Positions 44,110 through 54,651 of a stretch of DNA of 64,000 bases are shown here, piece by piece (the stretch's first letter is position 1; every line of letters starts with the position of its first letter). The stretch is from contig NZ_QTTN01000013.1 of the NCBI RefSeq assembly GCF_003386535.1, positions 83,267-147,266 on the forward strand, read 5' to 3'. The notes below the pieces were generated by a model. It saw nothing but the letters and a program-made list of their open reading frames with translations. It ran no database searches and had not been told where the DNA came from. Position numbers and translations under genes: made by a program. The DNA comes from Paenibacillus taihuensis. GTDB lineage: Bacteria > Bacillota > Bacilli > Paenibacillales > Paenibacillaceae.

Positions 44110-45189
44110 TTACTTCTTGATCGCAGCAACGATCAGATCGCCCATTGCTGTAGTGCCGATCGCCTTGCTCTTATCGACTGCGATGTCGCCTGTGCGGTGG
44201 CCTGCGTCAAGCACCGATTTGACAGCATCTTCGATCGCTTGCGCTGCTTCGTGGTAGCCGAATGTGAGGCGGAACATCAATGCAACGGACAAGATTGTTG
44301 CGATTGGGTTCGAGATGCCTTGGCCTGCGATGTCAGGTGCGGAGCCGTGTACCGGCTCATAGAGGCCGAAGCTGCCTTCGCCAAGCGAAGCGGAGGACAA
44401 CATACCGATCGAACCAGTCAGCATCGCTGCTTCGTCACTGATGATATCGCCGAACATGTTCTCTGTCACGATAACGTCGAAGCTTGCAGGGCGTCGCAGC
44501 AGCTGCATGGCGCAGTTGTCAACGAGCACGTGCTCAAGCTCGACATCCGGATACTCAGGCGCGATCCGGTTTACGACTTCACGCCACAGACGGGAAGTTT
44601 CAAGTACGTTCGCTTTATCAACCGAAGCGAGCTTCTTGCGGCGCGTACGAGCAATCTCGAAGCCTTGGCGCACGATGCGCTCTACTTCTACGACATTGTA
44701 TACGCAAGTATCTACTGCTTCTTCACCGTGTTCACCTTGACGGCGGAACTTCTCGCCGAAGTAGATGCCGCCAGTCAGCTCGCGCACAACGATCAGGTCA
44801 GTGCCTTCAAGCACTTCCGGCTTCAATGTGGAAGCTTCCTTCAAGCAGTCGAATACGTTCGCCGGGCGAATGTTCGAGAACAAGCCGAGCGCTTTACGAA
44901 TGCCGAGAAGGCCTGTCTCCGGGCGAAGCTCCTTCGGATTGTTGTCCCATTTCGGTCCGCCTACAGCGCCGAGCAGAACAGCGTCAGCAGCTTTACAAAT
45001 ATCAAGCGTTTCTTGCGGCAACGGTGTACCTGTCTCATCGATCGCGATACCGCCGAACAGGCCGTGAGTCGTTTCGAATTGGTAGCCGTACAGCTCTTCC
45101 GTTTTCTTCAATACTTTCAGCGCTTCGCCTACAACCTCTGGTCCGATACCGTCACCGGCGATAACTGCAATTTTTTTAACGTCTGCCAT
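44110..45189 (-). CDS. leuB: 3-isopropylmalate dehydrogenase
   Basis: The 359-residue enzyme oxidises and decarboxylates 3-isopropylmalate with NAD to 2-oxoisocaproate in leucine synthesis. The motifs are clear: [14 protein letters not shown] at the N terminus, [21 protein letters not shown] and [17 protein letters not shown] near the active site. GGAGAG precedes the ATG at about 10 bp. It is separated from leuA by the two-component genes, and no leuC or leuD is in the window. A leader of about 180 bp precedes it, without a terminator that I can see. Confidence 0.94.
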   Translation of the reverse strand: MADVKKIAVIAGDGIGPEVVGEALKVLKKTEELYGYQFETTHGLFGGIAIDETGTPLPQETLDICKAADAVLLGAVGGPKWDNNPKELRPETGLLGIRKALGLFSNIRPANVFDCLKEASTLKPEVLEGTDLIVVRELTGGIYFGEKFRRQGEHGEEAVDTCVYNVVEVERIVRQGFEIARTRRKKLASVDKANVLETSRLWREVVNRIAPEYPDVELEHVLVDNCAMQLLRRPASFDVIVTENMFGDIISDEAAMLTGSIGMLSSASLGEGSFGLYEPVHGSAPDIAGQGISNPIATILSVALMFRLTFGYHEAAQAIEDAVKSVLDAGHRTGDIAVDKSKAIGTTAMGDLIVAAIKK

Positions 45190-45373
45190 AGTCGAATGAC
45201 TCTCCTTTATTCAGGGCGGGCATCCAGGCCCTCTCCCGTGATTATGATTCTCAGTCTTTCTTAGTTGTACCACACTCGCACCGAATATGACAAAGATATA
45301 AAAGCTATGACTTTTATAGGCTGAGCATATAAAGGTACCAAATAATGAGCTCAAGCCACTCAAGCCGTTCTTG

Positions 45374-46042
45374 TCAGAACAGCTCGTTGTCCTTCGCTTG
45401 CTGCGCAGCTTCCTTACTGCTCTTTACCCCGATTTTGCGCAAAATGTTATTCACGTGGTTTTTCACCGTACGCAGCGACAGGAACGACTTCTCCGCAATT
45501 TGCGTCTGGCTGTAGCCATCATGAATCATCGATAGCAGCTGCACCTCCGACGGCGTCAGCAGGCGCTTGAACTTATCCGTCTCGTATTCGCGCTCGAGCT
45601 TCTTCAGGCGGCGGAATTCCTCCAGCATGAGGCGTGCAGCGGAGCTATCGATTGAAGAACGGTTAGCCGCTGCGCTTCGCACGGCATCCGGAATGGCGGT
45701 GAAGTCCGACTTCACCAGGTAGTTCACGGCACCGGCACGGAAGGCCTCCACGACAAAAGCACGATCCTCCATCGACGTCAGCATAATGATCTGCGCGCCG
45801 CTGCCAGACAGCTCCGAAGCAAGCCGCAGTCCATCCGGGCTGTCGGTGAGCATAATGTCGAGCAGGATGATATCAGCGCCAGCGGTCGGTGCAACCGCAA
45901 GCGCAGTCTCTGCCGAATCCGCTTCTCCAATGACCTGCATATCCGGCTGGCCGTTCAAATAAGCTGCTAGCCCCCTGCGCCAGTCCGGGTCATCCTCTAT
46001 GAGCATAATGCGAATCTTCGAATCTGCTTGTTGATCTGCCAT
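45374..46042 (-). CDS. NarL/LuxR-family response regulator
   Basis: The 222-residue regulator has a receiver domain (MLIEDDPDWRRGLAAYL; DIILLDIMLTDSPDG with the phospho-acceptor Asp; VNYLVKSDF) and a C-terminal LuxR helix-turn-helix (LTPSEVQLLSMIHDGYSQTQIAEKSFLSLRTVKNHVNNIL). It starts 1 bp after the kinase gene stop, forming a pair. It sits between leuA and leuB, 184 bp upstream of leuB. No terminator separates it from leuB, so some leuB transcription may come from its operon. Confidence 0.88.
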   Translation of the reverse strand: MADQQADSKIRIMLIEDDPDWRRGLAAYLNGQPDMQVIGEADSAETALAVAPTAGADIILLDIMLTDSPDGLRLASELSGSGAQIIMLTSMEDRAFVVEAFRAGAVNYLVKSDFTAIPDAVRSAAANRSSIDSSAARLMLEEFRRLKKLEREYETDKFKRLLTPSEVQLLSMIHDGYSQTQIAEKSFLSLRTVKNHVNNILRKIGVKSSKEAAQQAKDNELF

Positions 46043-46043
46043 C

Positions 46044-47411
46044 CTACGCCTTTGCCCCCTTCTTTCTAACCGCCCGAAAATGGAACCGCACCACAGTGCC
46101 GACTCCCGCTTCGCTGCTAATCCGCAGCTCGCCGCCCTGCCTATTCATCAGCTGATAGCAGTAAGCAAGTCCCAGCCCGAAATTCATCGTCTTCCCGCTC
46201 TTCGTCGTGAAGAACGGCTCAATGACTTTGCGCAGCTGCGATTTCTCGATTCCGATGCCTGTATCTGTAATCTCGATTGTGCTTCCTCGTTTGCCGGCGA
46301 TTACGGCAGCCGTCAGCTGTCCGCCGCCTGCCATCGCGTCAATGGCATTCTGCAGTACATTATGAATCGCTTCCGTTGTTTGCGCAGCATCTACGATCGC
46401 AACCGCATTGTCGTCATAGCGCGTTGTTATCGCGACTCGCTTGGCCGCCGCTTGCTGCTCCAGCGCTGCAATCTGCTCCTGCACGAGCTGCGCCAAGCTT
46501 ACTTCCTGCAGCTGCAATTGCAGCTCCTGCGTCCGTTCGTGCACGCTGCGAATCATCGCTTCGATATGCTGCGCGGCGGAGCTGATGACCCTGATGTCCG
46601 CTTGCAGCTCTGCGTTGCCGCCGGCTGCGGCTTCCCGCTTGATCTTGTCCGTGAACAGCTTCATCTTGCCGATATCGTTCTTGATCGCATGGTTCAGCAT
46701 CGCCGTTCCGCTCGTGATCGCCCGCAGCGAGTGATTCAGCTGCCGCCGCTCGATGAGCAGCTGCACGCCTAGAAAGCCGAAGCTGAACAATGAAACGATG
46801 AAGATGGTGAATGCAAAGCCGATCGGGTACACATTATACCGCCACATCCGGTAGAGGCCGAACAGCGGCAGCACATAGTTCATCGTGCTTGCGGCAATGA
46901 CTGCCGGCAGCACGGCTACAAGCATGATCGCGTGAGCGCGGCGTTCAGCAGGGTGAACATGCTTCTTCGTCAGCAGCAATGCCGCGCCTAACAAGAGATA
47001 AGGAATCGTCCATATCGCGAGCAAGTTATAGTGAACGGGATAGTCATCTGCTATCGGCAGCGCTAACATCCCGAGCGGGAACGCCAGCCCAAGCAGCGGC
47101 ACCCACCTTGCAAGCCGCGCCGGCAGCAAATCCGTATTGTACGATACTCCGAAACACAGAAATCCGTACGGCAAGCCGTAGTAGCTCGTCCACGAGCAGC
47201 AGCGCTGAATGATGCGCAGCACGTGCTCGCCGGACGCATCGATGTCACCGGTTGCCAGCATCGAGACGATCCAGCCTTCCAGCACAGATGCAAGCGCCCC
47301 CACACCGCCGCAGAACGAGACGAAGCTGAGCCAACGTCCGGCGGCATTACGCCGGTTCGCGACGATGAGCAGCGCCGAGGCGATCCACAGCATGATCCAT
47401 ACGTATAGCAT
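46044..47411 (-). CDS. Membrane sensor histidine kinase
   Basis: A protein of about 455 residues whose first 250 residues form about seven membrane segments. The histidine box (MLNHAIKNDIGKMKLF) and ATPase motifs (VLQNAIDAMAGGGQ, ITDTGIGIEKSQL, GLGLAYCYQLMNRQGGEL) follow. It pairs with the NarL-type regulator. The open frame starts at 47477, which leaves no room for a promoter after the leuA terminator. The ATG at 47411 (MLYVWIMLW) lies about 28 bp after the start site predicted from a TATAAT (47446-47451) and follows GGGGG, so I prefer it. The signal sensed is unknown. Confidence 0.82.
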   Translation of the reverse strand: MLYVWIMLWIASALLIVANRRNAAGRWLSFVSFCGGVGALASVLEGWIVSMLATGDIDASGEHVLRIIQRCCSWTSYYGLPYGFLCFGVSYNTDLLPARLARWVPLLGLAFPLGMLALPIADDYPVHYNLLAIWTIPYLLLGAALLLTKKHVHPAERRAHAIMLVAVLPAVIAASTMNYVLPLFGLYRMWRYNVYPIGFAFTIFIVSLFSFGFLGVQLLIERRQLNHSLRAITSGTAMLNHAIKNDIGKMKLFTDKIKREAAAGGNAELQADIRVISSAAQHIEAMIRSVHERTQELQLQLQEVSLAQLVQEQIAALEQQAAAKRVAITTRYDDNAVAIVDAAQTTEAIHNVLQNAIDAMAGGGQLTAAVIAGKRGSTIEITDTGIGIEKSQLRKVIEPFFTTKSGKTMNFGLGLAYCYQLMNRQGGELRISSEAGVGTVVRFHFRAVRKKGAKA

Positions 47412-47445
47412 CGATTTCAAGTCCCCCGGTATCGGTATTTCCATC

Positions 47446-47451
47446 ATTATA
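47446..47451 (-). promoter_or_regulatory. -10 element for the two-component pair
   Basis: TATAAT on the minus strand lies just after the leuA terminator and before the kinase start. The matching -35 is poor. Confidence 0.35.
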
Positions 47452-47482
47452 TCATGGCAATCCTGTCCATAACGCAAAAAAA

Positions 47483-47515
47483 GCTCCGGTTATCCTACTA
47501 GAGGACTACCGGAGC
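47483..47515 (-). terminator. Terminator of the ilvB-ilvN-ilvC-leuA operon
   Basis: GCTCCGGTAGTCC folds back on GGATAACCGGAGC and is followed by TTTTTTTGCG on the minus strand, about 12 bp beyond the leuA stop. Confidence 0.82.
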
Positions 47516-47526
47516 ATTCACTTCTG

Positions 47527-49071
47527 TTAGATCAGGCTCATTTTGTCGCGTCGGCCCGGGGACTTCCGCTTCTCAATCAGCCGGTTCAGAGCGTCGATGT
47601 ATGCGCGAGCGCTTGCTTCGAGAATATCCGTGCTCAGGCCGCGGCCCTGCGCAGATACTTCATCCTGCTTCAGTACAACATGCACTTCGCCGAGCGCGTC
47701 TTTACCATGCGATACGGACTTGATGGAGTAGTCTTCAAGCTCAACATTCTCCGTCGTCAAGCCGTCGATCGCGTTGTAAATCGCGTCAACCGAGCCGTTG
47801 CCTTCCGCAGTCTGCTCTTTCACTTCGCCTTCCGCCGTACGAACGCGGATCGTCGCGCTAGGCGTCGATTTGTTGCCATAGCTCACTTCAATCGTCTCAA
47901 GCGAGTACACTTCCGGTGATTCCGCCAGCTTCTCTTCGAGCATCGCGCGGATGTCCTCGTCCATGACGTTCTTCTTCTTGTCTGCAAGGTCCTTGAACTT
48001 CGCGAAGGCCGTGTTCACTGCTTCTTCGTCCAGCTCATAGCCAAGATCGATCAGCTTCTCGCGGAATGCCGCACGGCCGGAGTGCTTGCCAAGCACGAGC
48101 TTGGAATCGCGAAGGCCGATGGTTTCCGGCGAGATGATCTCGTACGTCGTCTTCTCCTTCAGCATGCCGTCCTGGTGGATGCCGGACTCATGTGCGAACG
48201 CATTCGCACCGACAATCGCCTTGTTGCCTGGAACGATCATGCCTGTCAGCTTGCTGACAAGACGGCTTGTCTTCGCAATTTCGCGCAAGTTCAGCGTCGT
48301 TGTCGCGCCGAAGAAGTCTGCACGTGTCGCAAGCGCCATCGCCACTTCCTCTATCGCCGTATTGCCTGCACGCTCGCCGATGCCGTTGATCGTACCTTCG
48401 ATCTGGTCGGCGCCGTTCAGAATCGCAGCCAGCGCATTTGCTGTTGCCATGCCAAGATCGTCATGGCAATGCGCGCTAAGCTGGATCTTCTCGATGCCAG
48501 GCACTTGCTCCTTCAGCGTCTTGAAGATGTTCCCGTACTCCGAAGGGTTCATGTAGCCGACCGTATCCGGAATATTAACGACCGTCGCGCCTGCGCGGAT
48601 CGCCATGTCCGTAACCTGGCACAGGAAGTCAAGCTCTGTGCGGCCTGCATCCTCCGCCGAAAATTCGATTTTGCTAAAATATTGCTTCGCATACTTGATC
48701 GCGCGCTCTGCCGTTTCCAGCACCTGATCCTTCTCCATGCGCAGCTTGTGCTTGCGGTGGATCGGGCTCGTCGCGAGGAACACATGCAGAGCCGGGTCCT
48801 GAGCGCCCTTCAGCGCTTCAACCACTGCATCGATGTCCTGCTCGCGGGAACGTGCCAGGCCGATGACGGAAGCATTCTTGACGGCGCGGGCAACAGCGTT
48901 CACTGCTGCCAGATCGCCCGGGGAAGCGGCCGGGAAGCCGGCTTCGATCCGGTCAACGCCCAGCTTCTCCAGCTGGTAAGCGATCTCAAGCTTTTCCTTC
49001 GTATTCAGGTTTACGCCAGGAGATTGCTCACCATCACGAAGCGTCGTATCGAAAATATGAATTTTACGCAT
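47527..49071 (-). CDS. leuA: 2-isopropylmalate synthase
   Basis: The enzyme has about 514 residues and condenses acetyl-CoA with 2-oxoisovalerate, the first leucine-specific step. The HMGL-like TIM barrel begins [18 protein letters not shown]; the metal-binding region is [12 protein letters not shown] and [12 protein letters not shown]. The C-terminal LeuA_dimer regulatory domain (about 390-505) ends with the [10 protein letters not shown] segment and is the leucine feedback site. GAGGTG lies 6 bp before the ATG at 49071, chosen over the frame's first ATG at 49092. It is last in the ilv-leu operon and followed by a strong terminator. Confidence 0.94.
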   Translation of the reverse strand: MRKIHIFDTTLRDGEQSPGVNLNTKEKLEIAYQLEKLGVDRIEAGFPAASPGDLAAVNAVARAVKNASVIGLARSREQDIDAVVEALKGAQDPALHVFLATSPIHRKHKLRMEKDQVLETAERAIKYAKQYFSKIEFSAEDAGRTELDFLCQVTDMAIRAGATVVNIPDTVGYMNPSEYGNIFKTLKEQVPGIEKIQLSAHCHDDLGMATANALAAILNGADQIEGTINGIGERAGNTAIEEVAMALATRADFFGATTTLNLREIAKTSRLVSKLTGMIVPGNKAIVGANAFAHESGIHQDGMLKEKTTYEIISPETIGLRDSKLVLGKHSGRAAFREKLIDLGYELDEEAVNTAFAKFKDLADKKKNVMDEDIRAMLEEKLAESPEVYSLETIEVSYGNKSTPSATIRVRTAEGEVKEQTAEGNGSVDAIYNAIDGLTTENVELEDYSIKSVSHGKDALGEVHVVLKQDEVSAQGRGLSTDILEASARAYIDALNRLIEKRKSPGRRDKMSLI

Positions 49072-49098
49072 TAGCTGCACCTCGAGCTTCAAGAATTA

Positions 49099-49165
49099 CC
49101 CGGATAGCGAAACGGCCCTGACGCCTCCATAGAGGAAGCGCAGGGACCGGCTTCGTTTATCCGGG
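49099..49165 (-). other. Long hairpin between ilvC and leuA
   Basis: CCCGGATA pairs with TATCCGGG at the base of an extended imperfect stem (inner blocks include CCTG/CAGG and a CTCC/GGAG-type top). It has no U run, so it looks like an mRNA processing or stabilising structure. Confidence 0.55.
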
Positions 49166-49190
49166 CATTAATTTTCTAATTAATACCTGA

Positions 49191-50204
<1,014 letters not shown>

Positions 50205-50210
50205 TTAACC

Positions 50211-50286
50211 CTTTTGAGCGGGTGTTACAGAAGGGAGCTTCGCAGATCATCTTCAGGATTCCCTCGCTCTAACCCCCGCTCAAAAG
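50211..50286 (-). other. Long hairpin between ilvN and ilvC
   Basis: CTTTTGAGCGGGTGTTA pairs with TAACCCCCGCTCAAAAG (one mismatch), extended inward by AGGGAG/CCCTCGCT. It lies directly before the ilvC ribosome-binding site and has no U run. Confidence 0.6.
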
Positions 50287-50353
50287 CGGTTTTAAGCCAC
50301 TATCTAGCCTACGGCCTTGCAATTTACTTACCTTCGTTTCTTCTATGAACTAG

Positions 50354-50839
50354 TTATCTAGCGTTTCCGCGGATCATTGCCGTAACGCCGGTACGAGAAA
50401 GCTCGCGAATGCCGTAAGGCTTCATCAGCTCAATCATTGCATCAATCTTCTCGGTATCGCCAACGACCTGCACCATAAGCGAAGTCGTTCCGATATCGAC
50501 AACCGCTGCGCGGAACGTTTCAACAACACCCATGATTTCCGGACGTGCACCTGGCTCTGCATTAACTTTAATGAGTGCCAGCTCGCGGCCTACCATCGGG
50601 TTCGCGCTCAGATCAACGACTTTGATAACGTCGATGAGCTTGTACAGCTGTTTGGTTACTTGCTCCAGCGTGTTATCATCACCAGTTGTGACGATTACCA
50701 TCCGGGACAAGCCGGCTTCCTCGCTTGTCCCGACGGTGATGCTTTCAATATTGAAGCCGCGGCGTCCGAACAATCCGGATACGCGCTGGAGGACGCCTGG
50801 CTGGTCATTTACGAGAACTGCTACTGTATGTCTCTTCAT
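50354..50839 (-). CDS. ilvN: Acetolactate synthase small (regulatory) subunit
   Basis: The subunit has 161 residues. It binds the IlvB catalytic subunit and gives valine feedback control. An ACT domain occupies about 1-75 (HTVAVLVNDQPGVLQRVSGLFGRRGFNIESITVG), followed by the C-terminal ALS_ss domain. It starts with ATG 50839, overlapping the ilvB stop by 4 bp (ATGA), and GGGGGATG precedes it. A longer open frame to 50965 lies inside ilvB and is not a credible start. The equivalent gene is called ilvH in some Bacillus annotations. Confidence 0.94.
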   Translation of the reverse strand: MKRHTVAVLVNDQPGVLQRVSGLFGRRGFNIESITVGTSEEAGLSRMVIVTTGDDNTLEQVTKQLYKLIDVIKVVDLSANPMVGRELALIKVNAEPGARPEIMGVVETFRAAVVDIGTTSLMVQVVGDTEKIDAMIELMKPYGIRELSRTGVTAMIRGNAR

Positions 50840-52581
50840 TCCGCATCCCCCATTAACATTTGATCGATTGTGGAGCCTTGTGTAACCATCGGATACACGT
50901 TCTCGTGCTTGCGAACGACGAATTCCACAACTGCCGGGCCATCGTGGTTCATTGCTTCCTGCCATACTGAGCGAGCATCTTCCTTATTCGAAGCGCGGAA
51001 GCCTCGTACGCCGTATGCTTCAGCCAATTTCACGAAATCCGGGCTGCCTGCAAGGTCGATGTGGCTGTAACGGTTGTCGTAGATGAGCTCCTGCCATTGG
51101 CGAACCATGCCGAGCACTTGGTTATTAATGATAACGACTTTAACCGGAATGTTGTTGATTGCGCAAATGGCAAGCTCCTGCGCGCACATCTGCATGCCGC
51201 CGTCGCCGTTAATCGAGATTACGAGACGATCTGGATTCGCCATCTGAGCACCGATAGCGGAAGGGAAACCGAAGCCCATTGTGCCAAGGCCGCCGGATGT
51301 TACCCACGAGCGCGGCTGCTTGAACTTGTAGTACTGCGCTGCCCACATCTGGTGCTGGCCTACGTCAGTCGTTACAATCGCTTCGCCTTTCGATTCTTCA
51401 TACAGCATCTCGATAACCCATTGCGGCTTCAGCTCTTCATCGGAATCGGTGTAGCTGTAAGGCTTCTCCGCTTTGGACGCTGCCAGCTTAGCGCGCCATG
51501 CATCAGCTTTCGCTGCATACTGCACATCTTTGTTCGCCATCTGAAGCACGGTCTTCACGTCGCCGACAATTGGAATATCGGTCGGTACGTTCTTGCCGAT
51601 CTCGGCAGGATCGATATCAACGTGTACGATCTTCGCTTTCGGCGCGAAGCCGGACAGCTTGCCGGTTACGCGGTCATCGAAGCGAGCGCCGATGTTGATG
51701 AGCAGATCGGATTCTTGAATCGCGATGTTCGATGTATACGTACCGTGCATACCTGGCATGCCGAGCCACAGATCCTCGCCGCTTGGAAAAGCGCCAAGTC
51801 CGAGCAATGTCGTCGTGATCGGAATACCAGACTTTTTAATAAATTCGAACAATTCTTCGTGGCCTCCGGAGTAAACAACGCCGCCGCCTGCTAATACGAT
51901 CGGGCGCTCCGCTTCCGCTATTGCTTTGATCATCTTGTCAACCTGCAGCTTGTTCGGTGATACTGTCGGATTGTAGCCGCGAATGTTAATTTCAGTTGCC
52001 GGCTCGAACAGTGCGAGCTCTGCCGAAACGTCCTTCGGAATATCGATCAATACCGGACCTTTACGTCCTGTGTTCGCGATATGGAACGCTTCGTGAATGA
52101 TACGAGGCAGATCAGCAGCTTTACGAACCAAGTAGCTGTGCTTCGTTATCGGCATCGTGATGCCGGTAATGTCTGCTTCTTGGAATGCATCCGTTCCGAT
52201 CAGTGTCGTCGCAACGTTGCCGGTAATGACGACGAGCGGTACCGAATCCATATACGCAGTTGCGATTCCTGTGACGAGGTTCGTTGCTCCCGGTCCCGAT
52301 GTTGCAATACATACGCCAACTTTACCGCTAGCCCGCGCGTAACCGTCGGCCGCATGAATGGCGCCTTGCTCGTGACGGGTCAACAGATGGTGGAAGTCCG
52401 AGAATCCATGCATGGCATCGTAGATGTACAATACTGCGCCGCCCGGGTAACCGAAGACGCACTCCACATCCTCCAGCACCAAGCTGCGAAGCAAAATTTC
52501 CGAACCGGTAATGACCTCCGGTTTCTTCAGGTTTTCTTTGATTTCTTCTTTTGACCTTAACGTTGCATGTTGAGCGTCCAT
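50836..52581 (-). CDS. ilvB: Acetolactate synthase large (catalytic) subunit
   Basis: The 581-residue thiamine-diphosphate enzyme makes acetolactate or acetohydroxybutyrate, the first common step of branched-chain amino acid synthesis. The N-terminal domain carries the catalytic region GSEILLRSLVLEDVECVFGYPGG. The ThDP-binding stretch VISINGDGGMQMCAQELAICA with the following NNQVLGMVRQWQ is typical. It is the first gene after a leucine-type T-box leader. GGGAGG lies upstream of the ATG. ilvN overlaps its end by 4 bp. Confidence 0.95.
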   Translation of the reverse strand: MDAQHATLRSKEEIKENLKKPEVITGSEILLRSLVLEDVECVFGYPGGAVLYIYDAMHGFSDFHHLLTRHEQGAIHAADGYARASGKVGVCIATSGPGATNLVTGIATAYMDSVPLVVITGNVATTLIGTDAFQEADITGITMPITKHSYLVRKAADLPRIIHEAFHIANTGRKGPVLIDIPKDVSAELALFEPATEINIRGYNPTVSPNKLQVDKMIKAIAEAERPIVLAGGGVVYSGGHEELFEFIKKSGIPITTTLLGLGAFPSGEDLWLGMPGMHGTYTSNIAIQESDLLINIGARFDDRVTGKLSGFAPKAKIVHVDIDPAEIGKNVPTDIPIVGDVKTVLQMANKDVQYAAKADAWRAKLAASKAEKPYSYTDSDEELKPQWVIEMLYEESKGEAIVTTDVGQHQMWAAQYYKFKQPRSWVTSGGLGTMGFGFPSAIGAQMANPDRLVISINGDGGMQMCAQELAICAINNIPVKVVIINNQVLGMVRQWQELIYDNRYSHIDLAGSPDFVKLAEAYGVRGFRASNKEDARSVWQEAMNHDGPAVVEFVVRKHENVYPMVTQGSTIDQMLMGDAE

Positions 52582-52645
52582 TAAGTCGTCCTCCCTTCCA
52601 AGTGTAAACGGCTTTCATAGTCCGTCCTCTGACGATAAACAAAAA

Positions 52646-52967
52646 AACCTTTCGTTCCTAGAGCGAGCATGTCGCCTAGGGACGAAAGGTTTAGCTTCCG
52701 TGGTACCACCCAAATATGTTACACGCCTCACAGCGCATAACCTCATAAGGTTAGAACAAGTAATCGTTCTACCTTGACACATTAACGTGTGTCTTCCGAT
52801 TTCCCCTAATACGGTACCGCATCATGCGATCCTTTTCAGGGAAACAGCTCCGAGGTGAGCTCGTTGGAAAGGGGTTTTGGCGTCGGTTTCAGCAGTTCCG
52901 AACGCTCTCTGGAGCAAAAGAGCCCTTAACACTTCGTCCTCTTCATAGCCGTTCACTTATTAGCTTA
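52646..52967 (-). ncRNA. T-box riboswitch leader of the ilv-leu operon
   Basis: The minus-strand leader carries the conserved T-box GGTGGTACCACGGAAGC (52694-52711). A terminator follows, with stem AACCTTTCG/CGAAAGGTT and a T run (52646-52692). The specifier stem contains a GAGCTCACCTCGGAG region. CTC (52857-52859) fits a leucine specifier, as for the Bacillus subtilis ilv-leu operon. Uncharged tRNA would pair with the specifier and T-box and favour the antiterminator. The assignment to leucine is my reading of the stem, not a folding result. Confidence 0.88.
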
Positions 52968-52973
52968 TCGCTT

Positions 52974-53002
52974 ATTATATGCGTAGCAGTATCAATCGTC
53001 AA
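52974..53002 (-). promoter_or_regulatory. ilv-leu operon promoter
   Basis: TTGACG (52997-53002) and TATAAT (52974-52979) on the minus strand are 17 bp apart, upstream of the T-box leader. The rest of the gap up to 53122 shows nothing else. Confidence 0.8.
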
Positions 53003-53122
53003 GAACTAGGTTCAGCTTTTTTTCAAAAAGTTATGTACCTGCCCATTCCGCCTAATCGCGACCCGCTAGCCACCCGCATAGAATAAAGCATCCTATAGGC
53101 CAGAAAGCAGGGTGCGTGCCAC

Positions 53123-53572
53123 ATGATTCGAGCCAGACGCGCTCGCATCGACGACGATGAGATTATCCGTCTCATCAAGTGCGAGCTCATTCCGCTCTCG
53201 TATACAGCCTCTCCACGAGACGCGCAAACGATACGCGAGCTGCCGAGGCGGCTTAGCGATGGTGTAACGCTTGTCAGTTCCCGGACCAAATCAAGCTTGC
53301 CCCAAGGCTTCCTCCATTTCTACACGCAGGGCGAACGGCTGCTGCTCGACATGCTCGTCGTTCATCCCCAGCATCGCAACAAGCAGATTGGAACGAAGCT
53401 GCTCTGTAAAGCCGAAGAGCATGCCCGGTTAGCAGGCTGCCGTTATGCGACCCTATTCGTCGACTTCTCAAATCCAAGAGCCCAGCGGCTCTATCAGCGG
53501 CTGGGCTTTCAGACGATTCGTTCTTATCCTGAACTTCGCTGTTACGAAATGGCTAAGCGTCTGGATCAATAA
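53123..53572 (+). CDS. GNAT-family N-acetyltransferase
   Basis: The 149-residue protein has the GNAT fold. Acetyl-CoA binding lies in LVVHPQHRNKQIGTKLLCKAEEHA (the Q/R-x-x-G-x-G/A-type loop), followed by YATLFVDFSNPRAQRLYQRLGF. Substrate classes range from ribosomal proteins to small amines, and the sequence does not decide. Shine-Dalgarno sequence before the ATG is weak. It converges with the Gly-rich gene, overlapping it by 7 bp. Confidence 0.85.
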   Translation: MIRARRARIDDDEIIRLIKCELIPLSYTASPRDAQTIRELPRRLSDGVTLVSSRTKSSLPQGFLHFYTQGERLLLDMLVVHPQHRNKQIGTKLLCKAEEHARLAGCRYATLFVDFSNPRAQRLYQRLGFQTIRSYPELRCYEMAKRLDQ

Positions 53573-54015
53573 AAATTGTTATAGCCTCCAAAGCCTGGGC
53601 CACCGAAGCCTGGGCTTCCAAAGCCCGGTCCGCATGTATCGCAGCCGCCTGGGCCAACTCCGCCTATACCTCCTACTCCGCCCGGGAATCCACCCGGATA
53701 ACCTCCTGGATAGCCGCCTGGATAGCCTCCAGGGTAGCCACCTCCCCAGCCGCCTCCCCAGCCGAAGCCGCCGCCTGCAAGCAGGCCGATAACGAGCAGA
53801 TCAAACAGAACGAGCGGGATGATCGCTCTCGTTCCTGCTTTTTTGTCGGCATCGAGCGGGCTGACAAGAAGTTTGCTATTGTGCGCATGAACGAGCTTGC
53901 CTGTGACGACGGAGCCGTCCTTGCGGACCGCATAGATCGTTTTACCAACGAGTTGCTGCACTTGCTGCTCCGTTACGCGCGGGCGCCCATTTTGACGTTG
54001 ACGTTGACGTTGCAT
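53566..54015 (-). CDS. Small Gly-rich repeat protein, unknown function
   Basis: The 149-residue protein begins MQRQRQRQNGRPRVTEQQV, followed by a hydrophilic domain (LVGKTIYAVRKDGSVVTGKL, a short beta-rich part) and a hydrophobic helix (IIPLVLFDLLVIGLLAG). The C-terminal 60 residues are Gly/Tyr/Pro repeats (GGYP repeated about four times, then GGFPGG) with a CDTC pair. The composition suggests a membrane-associated or spore-surface protein, but no family is recognised. GAGGGGTG lies upstream of the ATG. It overlaps the convergent acetyltransferase gene by 7 bp. Confidence 0.7.
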   Translation of the reverse strand: MQRQRQRQNGRPRVTEQQVQQLVGKTIYAVRKDGSVVTGKLVHAHNSKLLVSPLDADKKAGTRAIIPLVLFDLLVIGLLAGGGFGWGGGWGGGYPGGYPGGYPGGYPGGFPGGVGGIGGVGPGGCDTCGPGFGSPGFGGPGFGGYNNFY

Positions 54016-54186
54016 AAAATCACCCCTCTCACCCTAGACTCTTATGCTGCAATGACCTTCTACGGCAATTGACCATTACTGTCATCTGTCTCGAGAGTAT
54101 AAATGTCGTTGTCTTATACTCTATTCACTATCAACTGATTGCGATTGTACCGTTGTCCCTATGACAACTAACCAAGTGCAACAAAA

Positions 54187-54219
54187 AGAGCGTCCTTCTG
54201 CTCAGCAGAAAGACGCTCT
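54187..54219 (-). terminator. Terminator of the infC-rpmI-rplT operon
   Basis: AGAGCGTC pairs with GACGCTCT, and the inner TTCTGC/GCAGAA blocks also pair; the minus strand ends in CTTTTTGTTG. It lies 25 bp after the rplT stop. Confidence 0.82.
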
Positions 54220-54243
54220 CTATCAAAACGTGTAAGCCTAAGC

Positions 54244-54603
54244 CTACGCGTTTACTTTTTGTTTTGCAAGGTTTGCAAACGAGTTGAACGAGTTAATGTC
54301 GTTCACTGCAAGGTCAGCAAGCATTTTGCGGTTAACTTCAACGCCCGCAAGCTTCAAACCGTACATGAATTTGCTGTAGGACAGGCCGTTTTGGCGAGCT
54401 GCAGCATTGATACGAACGATCCACAGTTTGCGGATGTCGCGTTTGTGTTGACGACGGTCACGGTATGCGTAGAGCAGAGATTTCATTACTTGCTCTTTTG
54501 CTGTTTTAAACAGGCGGTGTTTCGAACCGAAATAACCTTTCGCTAGCTTCAAAATTCTTTTACGACGACGTGCGCGGACGAATCCGCCTTTAACTCTTGC
54601 CAT
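54244..54603 (-). CDS. rplT: 50S ribosomal protein L20
   Basis: The 119-residue protein is an essential early assembly protein of the large subunit that binds 23S rRNA. Its basic N-terminal helix ([18 protein letters not shown]) and [21 protein letters not shown] are family-defining. It is the last gene of infC-rpmI-rplT. In Bacillus the free protein also represses this operon through the infC leader, which is discussed at that feature. Confidence 0.97.
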   Translation of the reverse strand: MARVKGGFVRARRRKRILKLAKGYFGSKHRLFKTAKEQVMKSLLYAYRDRRQHKRDIRKLWIVRINAAARQNGLSYSKFMYGLKLAGVEVNRKMLADLAVNDINSFNSFANLAKQKVNA

Positions 54604-54651
54604 GAGTAGAAACCTCCCGAGTAATATTTATACGAAATTAGATCGTTCTAA

